This document shows positions 7,967 through 16,422 of a DNA stretch of 17,382 bases, piece by piece. The notes beneath the pieces are model-generated. The model worked only from the letters and a program-made list of their open reading frames with translations, did no database searches and was not told the DNA's origin. Each line of letters opens with the position of its first letter. Position 1 is the stretch's first letter. The stretch covers positions 85,391 to 102,772 of the forward strand of contig DGQF01000045.1 of the NCBI GenBank assembly GCA_002389675.1, read 5' to 3'. A program made the translations under genes and the position numbers. This DNA is from Gammaproteobacteria bacterium UBA4421. GTDB lineage: Bacteria; Pseudomonadota; Gammaproteobacteria; Pseudomonadales; Azotimanducaceae.

Positions 7967-9535
7967 TTGTCCAGTCTTATTCGCGCTTCTGGGGACCCGT
8001 CTGATATCGGCCACTTGTGGGCCGTGCTTGACTTGGGATCCAACAGCTTTCATTTATTGTTGGTTAAGCTCACCCGAGATGGATTTGTGCTGCAGGAGCG
8101 TCTAAAAGAAAAGGTGCAGCTGTTGGCAGGATTCGAGGAGCAAAAAATCTCTGAGTCTGCGCAAGAGCGCGGATTGGCTTGTTTGCGCCGGTTTGCCCAG
8201 CGCCTAAAACCCGTGAGCTCCGCTCATACGCGCGTTTTGTGCACCTGTGCACTTCGGCTGGCTGACAACGCATCGGTATTTGTCGAGGCGGCTCAGGAAA
8301 TTCTGCGGGTGCCGGTGGAGGTGATCACCGGCGATTATGAGGCGGAGCTGGTATATCGTGGGGTAGCCCATCATTTGGGTGTGGATCCGGTAGAGCGTTT
8401 GGTTATTGATATCGGTGGTGGCAGCACGGAGTTTGGATTCGGCAATGGTGCCACACCAAGGGCCACACTATCGGTGGTTATGGGTTGTGTTGCCTACCGA
8501 GACCGTTTTTTTGCGCCAGGTGTGCCGCAAGCGGAAGGTTATGTTGCAGCAAAAAACGAAGCATTGGCGACGCTTAAGCAGAAATTGAGCATCCAAGACT
8601 TTGTCGGTGACGAGTTGCTGTCTGCTGATTTACAGGTTTTTGGCACCAGCGGTACGCTGGAGTCTATTGATTCGGTTTTGCGCGTTAACGGCTGGTCGAG
8701 GTCCGGCGTAACCCCTGAAGGCTTGAGGCGCTTGGAGTCGGCAATTGTTAAAGATCGCTGGGTGGTTGAGTCCGGCCTGCCCGGGCTGGCGCCCGATCGA
8801 GTTGATATTTTCCCCGCAGGTGTCGCAATCCTCAGTGCATGTGTTGAAACGTTTCGACTCAAGCGTTGTCAGTTTGTTGATGTATCTCTTATGCAGGGTG
8901 TCATTTACGAGCAATTTGTTGGCGATGGTCGTGCGGACATGCGCGAAGCGGGTATTGAAGATCTGATGACGCGATATGCTGTAGACCGGGCTCAATCAGA
9001 GCGCGTTGTGCGGTGTGCGCTGACTTTGTTTGCCCAAACCAGTGATTGGTGGCAGGGATCCATGCGCTCAGAGGATTTGCTGCGTTGGGCAGCGATGCTG
9101 CATGAATTGGGGATGTACATCAGTCCTAAACATTATCACCGTCATGGTGCTTATGTGGTCAAGCATGCTCAGTTGGCTGGATTTAGTGCTGCTCATCAGG
9201 GCGTCCTAGCACTGCTTATTCGTGGCCATCGGCGCAGTATGCCGACGTTAGCTTTTCGTGCGTATGATCCAGCTGCAACCCAGCAATTGCTGCGCTTGGT
9301 TGCGTTGTTGCGCTTAGCGGTTATTCTCGAACGCAGTCACAATGACGCAGACTCTCCGCCGGTGTCGCTCAGACTCAAGGGTGACGACCTATTTTTGCGT
9401 TGTGGTGAGCATTGGTTGGAGCGCCATCCGCTGTCTTGGCGTGAGTTAGAAGTTGAACAAGATCAGCAAAGATTAGCGGGTTTGCAGCTTCATTTAGAGG
9501 ATGCGCCCGAGGGGGGCGCACGTGCGGATGCGTAA
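7967..9535 (+). CDS. ppx: Exopolyphosphatase (Ppx/GppA family)
   Basis: Releases phosphate from the ends of polyphosphate chains; close relatives instead hydrolyse pppGpp. The 522 residues compare with 513 in E. coli Ppx. The actin-fold phosphate loop DLGSNSFH (22-29), probable catalytic Glu E125 (GDYEAEL), second loop IDIGGGSTE (147-155) and GTSGT (226-230) are all present. The C-terminal half is the HD-like domain ([25 protein letters not shown]). Length and C-terminal domain favour Ppx over a short GppA, though family members overlap in activity. The start is TTG, backed by TGAGG six bases upstream. There is no ppk beside it, although ppx and ppk are often neighbours. It converges on hemB with 16 bp between stops. 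Confidence 0.92.
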   Translation: MSSLIRASGDPSDIGHLWAVLDLGSNSFHLLLVKLTRDGFVLQERLKEKVQLLAGFEEQKISESAQERGLACLRRFAQRLKPVSSAHTRVLCTCALRLADNASVFVEAAQEILRVPVEVITGDYEAELVYRGVAHHLGVDPVERLVIDIGGGSTEFGFGNGATPRATLSVVMGCVAYRDRFFAPGVPQAEGYVAAKNEALATLKQKLSIQDFVGDELLSADLQVFGTSGTLESIDSVLRVNGWSRSGVTPEGLRRLESAIVKDRWVVESGLPGLAPDRVDIFPAGVAILSACVETFRLKRCQFVDVSLMQGVIYEQFVGDGRADMREAGIEDLMTRYAVDRAQSERVVRCALTLFAQTSDWWQGSMRSEDLLRWAAMLHELGMYISPKHYHRHGAYVVKHAQLAGFSAAHQGVLALLIRGHRRSMPTLAFRAYDPAATQQLLRLVALLRLAVILERSHNDADSPPVSLRLKGDDLFLRCGEHWLERHPLSWRELEVEQDQQRLAGLQLHLEDAPEGGARADA

Positions 9536-9551
9536 TTTTGTGTTTGTTTGC

Positions 9552-10553
<1,002 letters not shown>

Positions 10554-10709
10554 TTATTGTTGGACAGATGACGTTAAGCAATAAGGTTTCGGGAACAAAC
10601 CCACCTATTAAGCTCTGATATTGCCTTTTTTTAGGAGAAATCGCACGGCTTAGAACGGCACTGTGTCACACGGTGATCAATGGCCGTTGTTTAGTCGAGT
10701 AATGGCGCA

Positions 10710-11219
10710 CTAAGTACCCTCAGGTCTCGGCAGAATTTGGCGATAATCCTCTGATGTCTTGATCAAATGCATGGTGTCGATTTGCCATCCCGCGTCACGA
10801 GAGTGCACCACGCTAGCCTCATAGGTACCGATAAAGTGCCACATATCTCCGTTTGCTTTGGCATGCCAGGCCTGTAGATGACTGGTGAGTTGACCCGCGC
10901 CTCGCGTGCTGGATTGTGTAGGCAGTTCATAGACGTTTGCCAATTGTGTGCCGATAAAATGCTGTGTAACGGTAAATGAGTCCAGCGCGCTGAGCACCAG
11001 TGCTACCCAAGCTTCTGGGCCAATTTGTGTATCTACACCTGCGGCATGAATTTCTGCGTTTGGGGTAAAAATTTGCTGATAAGTAGCGGTTGCCGCTGTG
11101 ATATTTTCGGCTGTGTTGGTGGTTAACAAATCCGTTGCGATGGCATAACGTTTCTGCAGATCGCAAATTTGATGTTTTGCGATCCACAATTCGGATGTAT
11201 TTTCGGTAATGGCTTGCAT
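10710..11219 (-). CDS. NTF2/SnoaL-like fold protein of unknown function
   Basis: A 169-residue small cone-shaped alpha+beta protein of the SnoaL-like superfamily. The first helix (LWIAKHQICDLQKRYAIATD) matches the I..L..RYA.A.D pattern that opens these domains. Alternating strands follow (EIHAAGVDTQIG, FTVTQHFIGT, MWHFIGTYEASVVHSRDAGW, IDTMHLIKT). Such folds occur in dehydratases, isomerases, ring-hydroxylase small subunits and binding proteins, and no single substrate can be inferred. The frame is open from a TTG at 11285, but the ATG at 11219 lies closest to the fold start. Neighbours are the ABC-F gene, 102 bp upstream, and hemB, 168 bp downstream. A palindrome lies just upstream of it. 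Confidence 0.7.
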   Translation of the reverse strand: MQAITENTSELWIAKHQICDLQKRYAIATDLLTTNTAENITAATATYQQIFTPNAEIHAAGVDTQIGPEAWVALVLSALDSFTVTQHFIGTQLANVYELPTQSSTRGAGQLTSHLQAWHAKANGDMWHFIGTYEASVVHSRDAGWQIDTMHLIKTSEDYRQILPRPEGT

Positions 11220-11251
11220 GGCTGATGTTCCAGTTTGCGATAACAGTGAAA

Positions 11252-11285
11252 GCCTTACATTATGTAATGCCCGTATTGTGATCAA
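11252..11285 (-). promoter_or_regulatory. Candidate promoter and palindrome upstream of the SnoaL-like gene
   Basis: On the minus strand TTGATC (11285-11280) and CATAAT are spaced by 15 bases, short of the best 17. The -10-like CATAAT lies inside TTACAT-A-ATGTAA (11255-11267), a perfect 6+1+6 palindrome, extended to 19 bp by GC/GC outside one mismatch (11252-11270). A repressor site over a promoter would look like this. The palindrome is certain; its role is inferred. Confidence 0.4.
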
Positions 11286-11321
11286 GTGTTCAGTTTGATG
11301 CTGCGCGCGGCTGCGTTTGGT

Positions 11322-13187
11322 TTAATCTGAAATCGTTTCTATTTCTGAGTTTATCGTAAGCCAAGCTTCTTCACTTTGATTGAGTAGCCTGCGCAGCTTA
11401 CCTGCTTGAGCCAATAAGCTCTCGAGTTCTGGTTTAGATAACTTGGCGTAGGTTTCAGTGTCTGCTAACTGTTGTTCAATTACCTGTAATTGTTGGCTTT
11501 GTTGATCCATTTCGCGTTCTATTTTTTTGACGGCATCACGCAGATGCTTGAGTGAGGCTCGATGATTGGCGCGGTCCTGGCGTGCAGACTTGCGTGAATG
11601 ATGAGCGTTACCCTGGGAAGTGCGGGCAAATGAGGCGGATCGGGCGGTTGTGTATTCGTGCAGGTCGCCCCGAAAGACCTGCAGCGCGCCATTGTCGACA
11701 ACCCAAAAGTCGTCCACCGTTTTATCCAATAAGATACGGTCGTGGGAGACAATCACAACGGCGCCGGCAAAATCCTGTAGGGCGAACGCGAGTGCATCGC
11801 GCATGTCCAGATCTAGATGGTTTGTTGGCTCATCGAGAATCAGTATGGCGGGAGTTTTAAGTGCGATAATGGCCAGCACCAAACGTGCCTTTTCACCCCC
11901 AGAAAGTGTTGCTATCGGCCTTTCAATCATGCCTGCGTTGAAACCCCAGCGGCCGAGGTAGTCCCGGCATTGTTGTTCCCGCCAGCTTGGCTTTGTGTCG
12001 GTCAACATAGGCAGGGCGCGCAGACTTGGATCCAGCGTTTCCAGCTGGTGCTGGGCAAAATAACCAACTTCGCAGTGATTGCCGCGGATTAATTCACCTT
12101 GTTGTGGTTCTACAGCGCCCACTAGAGCTTTGAGGAGCGTACTTTTGCCGGCTCCGTTGGCGCCGAGCACGCCGATACGCGCTCCAGGCAAAATCGACAA
12201 ATTCACGTTGCTCAGGATGGTTTTATCGGTGTAACCCAAGTCAACGTTGCGCAAAGAAAACAGCGGGTTTGAAACTTTTTGCGGATTTTGGAAGGTTGCC
12301 GTGTAGGGGGAATCCAGCTGAATAACCGCGCTGTCTGCCAGTCGTTCTAACGCTTTGACGCGGCTCTGCACCTGCTTGGCTTTGCTTGCTTTGGCGCGAA
12401 ACCGGTCGACAAATTTCTGAATATGGGCTTTTTGAGCGGCCTGTTTAGCGGTGAGCGCCATTTGCTGCTGCAGATATTCAGCGCGTTGCCTCTCGCATGC
12501 GGAGTAATTGCCACTGTAAAGCCGTCCTGATTGATTAGATAGATACAACGTGTGGTCGGTGCTGGCATCCAAAAACGCGCGGTCGTGGGCAATCACCAGC
12601 GCAGTGCCTTCAAATCTAGCTAGCCAGCCCTCCAGCCACATGATGGCCTCGAGATCGAGATGGTTTGTGGGTTCGTCGAGTAATAATAGGTCGCAGGGTG
12701 TCATTAATGCCTGAGCCAAATTTAGGCGAATCCGCCACCCGCCGGAAAAGGCGGCATAGCTCTTGTCGAAATCGGTTTGGCTAAATCCAAGCCCATGTAA
12801 AATTTCGCCGGCGCGAGCATGCGCCTCATATCCGCCCAAGTCTTGAAAGTTGGCATGTAGTTGTGCCTCACGTGAGGGATCTGTGCAGGTGGTTAATTGC
12901 TCCTCTATCGCCCGGAGAGTTTTATGACCATCCACAACATATTCAAGGGCAGGTCTTTGGGTAACGGCTGATTCTTGTTCCATGTAACCTACATGCCATC
13001 CCTCAGGGCGGATAAGGTCTCCGGATTCCGGCTGTGCGTGTCCTCTGATCATCTGAAACAAGGTGGTTTTACCGACGCCGTTGCGCCCCGCTATCGCGAC
13101 CCGTTGGCCGGGATGGATGACAAAATTCAGATCTTGGAATAAGAGCTCGGCGCCACGTCGAAATTCAAGATTTTCTGCGCGTAACAT
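11322..13187 (-). CDS. yheS: ABC-F family ATPase, YheS type
   Basis: A soluble twin-ATPase protein without membrane segments, 621 residues (E. coli YheS has about 637). The first domain has Walker A GRNGVGKT (34-41), signature FSGGWRIRL (147-155) and Walker B LLLLDEPTNHLD. A charged helical linker (about 210-300, with KASKAKQVQSRVKALERL) is the P-site tRNA-interaction motif region. The second domain has GANGAGKS (342-349), LSGGEKARL (428-436) and LILDEPTNHLD. A C-terminal coiled coil spans about 530-620. Members of this family bind the ribosomal E site and influence elongation or relieve stalling. YheS is preferred over Uup by the N-terminal sequence (MLRAENLEFRRG) and length. The ribosome site is weak. 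An inverted repeat lies 35 bp upstream. Confidence 0.9.
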   Translation of the reverse strand: MLRAENLEFRRGAELLFQDLNFVIHPGQRVAIAGRNGVGKTTLFQMIRGHAQPESGDLIRPEGWHVGYMEQESAVTQRPALEYVVDGHKTLRAIEEQLTTCTDPSREAQLHANFQDLGGYEAHARAGEILHGLGFSQTDFDKSYAAFSGGWRIRLNLAQALMTPCDLLLLDEPTNHLDLEAIMWLEGWLARFEGTALVIAHDRAFLDASTDHTLYLSNQSGRLYSGNYSACERQRAEYLQQQMALTAKQAAQKAHIQKFVDRFRAKASKAKQVQSRVKALERLADSAVIQLDSPYTATFQNPQKVSNPLFSLRNVDLGYTDKTILSNVNLSILPGARIGVLGANGAGKSTLLKALVGAVEPQQGELIRGNHCEVGYFAQHQLETLDPSLRALPMLTDTKPSWREQQCRDYLGRWGFNAGMIERPIATLSGGEKARLVLAIIALKTPAILILDEPTNHLDLDMRDALAFALQDFAGAVVIVSHDRILLDKTVDDFWVVDNGALQVFRGDLHEYTTARSASFARTSQGNAHHSRKSARQDRANHRASLKHLRDAVKKIEREMDQQSQQLQVIEQQLADTETYAKLSKPELESLLAQAGKLRRLLNQSEEAWLTINSEIETISD

Positions 13188-13221
13188 GGTTTCACTACAT
13201 GCGGGTGAAGAGGATGGATGT

Positions 13222-13242
13222 CCTCAATCAGTGGTATTGAGG
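13222..13242 (-). repeat. 7-bp inverted repeat upstream of the ABC-F gene
   Basis: CCTCAAT (13222-13228) and ATTGAGG (13236-13242) are perfect arms around a 7-base centre, between the ParA-type gene stop (13265) and the ABC-F start (13187). No T-run follows on either strand, so it is not an intrinsic terminator. It could be an operator or a leader hairpin. TTGACC (13247-13242) beside it resembles a -35 box, but no fitting -10 is seen. Confidence 0.45.
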
Positions 13243-13264
13243 GTCAACCGGTGAGGGGTTGAGT

Positions 13265-14026
13265 TTACGCCTGATCGGCGAGATTTGATTGTTTTTTTCG
13301 GGTCGCAGCGCGCGGTCGCATCTTCAAGCGTAAGTTGGCCGCTGTGCTGGGTTGAGAGGTGGCCTGCTGGTCGATCCAGTGCATGAGTTGGCGCCACTGT
13401 GCGGCTTCCTCGGGCGCGGCGCTGTCATCGGCCATTTCAATCACCCCAAGCCCCTGCTCTGCAGCGTCTGTGTAAAGCGTAGAATCGTTAAATTGCGCGA
13501 CAACGGGAACGTCCAGGCAACTTAGAAATTGCATGAGTTTGTTGTATGTTTTGTTCATGGTGTTGACGCGATTGGCAATGACACCGACAGGTCGTGGCGC
13601 GGCCCGGTAAAGGCGATGCGTCAAAAGATCTGCGATAAAGCGGCCGCTGGCTCTGATGTCGATAGCTGAAGGCAGCATGGGAATCAGGATGATGTCGGTG
13701 TCTTTTAAAATATCGTCTAAATCTCGCCCCCGTGCGTTACTGTTTCCATCGACGATGACAATGTCCGTTTCGTTGGGTAGACGATTCTGGAATGACTGAG
13801 TTTGATACATACTCAGTCTTTCATATCGCGGTGTGGTCGTCACAGGGGGCATTTTAGTGCTGCGAATATTTGCCCAAGCAGTGCTGCTTGCCTGTGGATC
13901 ATTGTCAATTAAGATAACGTTTTTGCGTTTGCAGGCATAGGTGACGGCGAGATTGGTTGCGATGGTTGTTTTGCCACAACCGCCTTTACCGTTGATTACT
14001 AAAATTTGGCGTCGAGATGATTGCAT
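13265..14026 (-). CDS. Orphan ParA/MinD-type (deviant Walker) ATPase
   Basis: A P-loop ATPase of the ParA/Soj family, 253 residues from the ATG at 14026. It opens with QILVINGKGGCGKTTIATNL, the deviant Walker A with its signature lysine, then VILIDNDPQASS (switch I), TDIVIVDGNSN (Walker B; ParA usually reads DTPP or DTPG here), and PVGVIANRVNT. The tail is basic (RLKMRPRAATRKK), possibly for DNA or membrane contact. No parB, parS-like repeat or partner gene is adjacent, so plasmid or chromosome partition is unlikely to be its local job. Related orphan ATPases position cell structures. An ATG at 14062 with AAGG upstream would add 12 residues; 14026 is preferred for its stronger AGGAG site (ten bases away) and the family N-terminus. 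Confidence 0.8.
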   Translation of the reverse strand: MQSSRRQILVINGKGGCGKTTIATNLAVTYACKRKNVILIDNDPQASSTAWANIRSTKMPPVTTTPRYERLSMYQTQSFQNRLPNETDIVIVDGNSNARGRDLDDILKDTDIILIPMLPSAIDIRASGRFIADLLTHRLYRAAPRPVGVIANRVNTMNKTYNKLMQFLSCLDVPVVAQFNDSTLYTDAAEQGLGVIEMADDSAAPEEAAQWRQLMHWIDQQATSQPSTAANLRLKMRPRAATRKKQSNLADQA

Positions 14027-14098
14027 GTAAGCACCGCTCCTCCGCGGCGTTTTATTGTCCATGCGTCCCTTTGACTCTTTGGGCGCAGTTCGTTAATC

Positions 14099-14125
14099 CC
14101 TATACGTATCGCCCGATAATATCAA
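14099..14125 (-). promoter_or_regulatory. Candidate promoter of the ParA-type gene
   Basis: Just past the dsbB terminator on the minus strand, TTGATA (14125-14120) precedes TATAGG (14104-14099) with a 15-base spacer. Position fits, because the terminator means the downstream gene needs its own promoter. The spacer is short and the -10 matches only four of six bases. Confidence 0.3.
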
Positions 14126-14127
14126 CT

Positions 14128-14159
14128 AAAAAGCCATCAAGTACAGTGACTTGGGTGGC
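14128..14159 (-). terminator. Intrinsic terminator after dsbB
   Basis: On the minus strand GCCA-CC-CAAGT, a six-base loop (CACTGT), and ACTTG-A-TGGC form a nine-pair stem with a small internal loop, followed directly by TTTTT. It begins 42 bases after the dsbB stop and ends the quinone oxidoreductase-dsbB unit, separating it from the ParA-type gene. This is the only clear Rho-independent terminator found in the window. Confidence 0.75.
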
Positions 14160-14201
14160 ATTTCGCGAAGTAGTGGGTAAATAGTAGGCTAAATGAATGA
14201 T

Positions 14202-14699
14202 TTACCGACTGCCTGAGCGTAATTGTAATAGGTTAGTAGCAAATAACGTGATGAAGCCCAGAAGTACCCAAGCAGGAATGGAGAGACCCGCGAGCGACCA
14301 GCTGACCTGTGCACAGTCGCCTGTGCCAGAAGTCATGGCGACAAGAAGATCTGACAAAGGGAATACCTCGATCATATACTCAAGTCCTGGCCCGCATGCA
14401 GGGACTTGGTCTGCGGGTAGGCTTTGTAGCCATAATTGGCGGATCGAAAAGCCGCCGCCAATGATACAAGCGATGCACCCAAACAGCGGATAGATGCCCC
14501 AGCGTGGATTATGCAGCAGGCTGGCGTAGGCGATTACTGCAACCAGCGCAATCCAAAGCCGTTGCATCATGCACAGTGGGCAGGGCGCGAGGCCCATAAC
14601 ATGCTCCATAAAAAACGCGATACATAACAAAGTGCCGCCAATCAGACAGGTGAAGATGGCCCATTGTTGGGGCAAACCTTTGGTAAATCCTAAGTTCAT
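14202..14699 (-). CDS. dsbB: Disulfide bond formation protein B
   Basis: An inner-membrane protein that reoxidises periplasmic DsbA and passes electrons to quinones. The 165 residues hold four predicted membrane helices. The first cysteine pair is C40-C43 in APCPLCMMQR and the second pair C102 and C129, closely matching E. coli C41/C44 and C104/C130. R47 just after the first pair is the quinone-contacting arginine position. Its ATG overlaps the stop of the upstream quinone oxidoreductase gene (ATGA), so the two are co-translated. A strong terminator follows. No dsbA is visible in the window. Confidence 0.95.
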   Translation of the reverse strand: MNLGFTKGLPQQWAIFTCLIGGTLLCIAFFMEHVMGLAPCPLCMMQRLWIALVAVIAYASLLHNPRWGIYPLFGCIACIIGGGFSIRQLWLQSLPADQVPACGPGLEYMIEVFPLSDLLVAMTSGTGDCAQVSWSLAGLSIPAWVLLGFITLFATNLLQLRSGSR

Positions 14700-15673
14700 G
14701 AGATATTCAGCACCACTTTGCCAATCGCTTGGCGTTGTTCAAGACAGTTTAAAGCATCCGCATAGTGTTCGAACGCAAATTCTTTGCCGACGAGAGGATT
14801 GATCTTGCCCTCATCAAACATAGTCATAATTTCCTGAAAATTGTCGCGGCTTTGTTCAGGGAAACGTCCTGAAAATGCGCCATAAAAGACGCCAACCACC
14901 TGACAGCTTTTCAGTAGCACGAGATTGGTGGGCACTTTTGGAATATCCCCCCCCACAAAGCCCACAACCAAGAGCCGACCGTACCAGTTGATACAGCGCA
15001 TACATTGGTCGAAAAGGGGCCCCCCAACAGGGTCGTAGATGACGTCAGCGCCTTTCCCAGCCGTGAGTGCTTTAACTTTGTCTTTCAATTCGCCGTCAGA
15101 GTAATCGATGACATCATCTGCTCCAGCGGCTTTTGCAACGCTAAGCTTTTCCTTTGAGCTAGCAGCTGCGATGACTCTAGCGCCCATGGCTTTTCCGAGC
15201 TCTACGGCGGCTAACCCGACGCCTCCAGCAGCCCCCAAGACTAAAAGCGTTTCGCCGGGTTTGAGGTCGCCGCGTTGTTTCAGAGCATAATAGGATGTGC
15301 CGTAAGTTGTGCTGATGCCAGATGCCTGCGCAAAAGACATGGCCGCAGGTTTTGCTCTGAGTGTTTTTGCAGGTACTGCGATTTGTTCGGCGAAGCCGCC
15401 ATAACCGGAACCACCGAAAACTTCGTCGCCTATTTGCCATTGTGTGACCTCTGGCGCGATAGCCGAGATGGTCCCTGCAAACTCGCCGCCTGGCGAAAAC
15501 GGGTGCGGTGGCTGTGACTGATATTTGCCCTGAATCATTAATACGTCGGGGAAATTCAGGGCACTGGATTTGATATCCACAATGACGCCACCGGGCTGAA
15601 GTTGCGGTGAAGGGATCTCCTCCACAACAAGATGCTCTGCGGGTCCGTGGGCTTTACATAAAACTGCTTTCAA
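14696..15673 (-). CDS. NADPH:quinone oxidoreductase, zinc-free MDR type
   Basis: A 325-residue medium-chain dehydrogenase/reductase of the zeta-crystallin/QorA-like branch. It has a GroES-like N-terminal domain (MKAVLCKAHGPAEHL, GGEFAGTISAI, GDEVFG), the Rossmann fold with LGAAGGVGLAAVELGKAMGARVI (given as AAGGVG, 148-153), and ADVIYDPVGG. No structural or catalytic zinc ligand set is seen. It likely reduces quinones or related enones with NADPH in the cytosol. The start is TTG (15673), chosen because the conserved MKAVLCK begins there; the ribosome site is weak. It overlaps dsbB by four bases, an unusual and perhaps meaningful partner since DsbB also uses quinones. An imperfect inverted repeat lies upstream. 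Confidence 0.88.
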   Translation of the reverse strand: MKAVLCKAHGPAEHLVVEEIPSPQLQPGGVIVDIKSSALNFPDVLMIQGKYQSQPPHPFSPGGEFAGTISAIAPEVTQWQIGDEVFGGSGYGGFAEQIAVPAKTLRAKPAAMSFAQASGISTTYGTSYYALKQRGDLKPGETLLVLGAAGGVGLAAVELGKAMGARVIAAASSKEKLSVAKAAGADDVIDYSDGELKDKVKALTAGKGADVIYDPVGGPLFDQCMRCINWYGRLLVVGFVGGDIPKVPTNLVLLKSCQVVGVFYGAFSGRFPEQSRDNFQEIMTMFDEGKINPLVGKEFAFEHYADALNCLEQRQAIGKVVLNIS

Positions 15674-15706
15674 TGGTGCTGCTCGATATTAATCTGATGT
15701 TGGATC

Positions 15707-15750
15707 GTTGACAGGTGGCATAGGTTACCGGTGCCTCACCGCAGGTCAAC
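15707..15750 (-). repeat. Two-tier inverted repeat upstream of the quinone oxidoreductase gene
   Basis: Outer arms GTTGAC (15707-15712) and GTCAAC (15745-15750) are perfect 6-bp inverted repeats. Inside them GGCA (15717-15720) and TGCC (15732-15735) pair around a GGT-T-ACC centre. It lies 34-77 bp before the TTG start. It could be a leader hairpin, an operator, or the 3' end structure of acpH; no T-run is present. Confidence 0.35.
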
Positions 15751-15792
15751 TAAACGGTGCATTTATGTGCGTGAGTTTGCCGTTAAGTGTTC

Positions 15793-16416
15793 CTAAATTG
15801 TGTTAAAGGCATTCCAGTGTCGCCAATTCTTCCTTAGATGAGGATAGTAGCGGCTGAAATCGCCATGACTTTCGGTGAGTATTTCACGGCAGATGTCTTC
15901 CACCTCCGCGTGCCACTGGCTTTTATTCAATCGACGCAATACAGATTTGAGTCCCTGATTTACGTGCTGCCACTGATCGTAGTTGGCTAATAAATCGACC
16001 TCAGACATATATTCGAAGAAGCGCTTGGCATCGGGATCAAGATAGGACTGAAAATGGCCGATGGCAAAATAGCATTCGCGGCTAAAGTGGTTGCGCGGCA
16101 TGTGATAATAATCCGCCCAAGTCAGCGCAAGGGTATGGTCAGCTAAAATATCAACAAAGATAGGTGCAAAGCGGCGCAGATGTTTGGGAAAGCGGTTGCA
16201 GGTTTCCCGTATGCCGGGGCTCACGTTAGACAGCGCATCTATTTTTCGATGCAATGCCGTGCCGGCTCTGAGTGCGTCAGGCCATGTTTGAGGGATCTGT
16301 CCTTTAATAAAGTCTCCAACGACAGCGCCTGCCAATAAACCTTGACGCTCGGCTGGATTGACCCCCCACAGGGATGCCGCGTCGTGGGCCAAGCTGCAGT
16401 GGGCTAAAAAGTTCAT
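15793..16416 (-). CDS. acpH: Acyl carrier protein phosphodiesterase
   Basis: Removes the 4'-phosphopantetheine group from acyl carrier protein, giving apo-ACP. The 207 residues (E. coli AcpH 193) start with the hallmark MNFLAH and show the aspartate essential in the family (D35 in AVVGDFIKG), LHRKIDAL (55-62) and FVDILADHTLALTW (87-100), with metal-binding candidates D89, D93 and H94. It lies six bases after the gshA stop, so the two form an operon. The ribosome site inside the gshA end is weak, suggesting coupling. The protein has an insertion of about ten residues near the N-terminus relative to E. coli. Confidence 0.9.
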   Translation of the reverse strand: MNFLAHCSLAHDAASLWGVNPAERQGLLAGAVVGDFIKGQIPQTWPDALRAGTALHRKIDALSNVSPGIRETCNRFPKHLRRFAPIFVDILADHTLALTWADYYHMPRNHFSRECYFAIGHFQSYLDPDAKRFFEYMSEVDLLANYDQWQHVNQGLKSVLRRLNKSQWHAEVEDICREILTESHGDFSRYYPHLRKNWRHWNAFNTI

Positions 16417-16422
16417 GACGAG

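Noticed and set aside
8630..8995. Long reading frames opposite ppx, and similar ones opposite hemC and within the ABC-F gene.
   Set aside because: They are antisense or out-of-frame shadows of well-supported genes, with no family resemblance or ribosome site.
9502..9520. A 7-bp GC-rich hairpin (TGCGCCC, loop, GGGCGCA) at the end of ppx as a terminator.
   Set aside because: It lies inside the coding sequence and no T-run follows directly; the nearest T-rich bases are about 15 bases on.
10585..10601. GGTTT/AAACC hairpin upstream of hemB as a riboswitch or terminator.
   Set aside because: Only five pairs, no T-run, and no known riboswitch motif.
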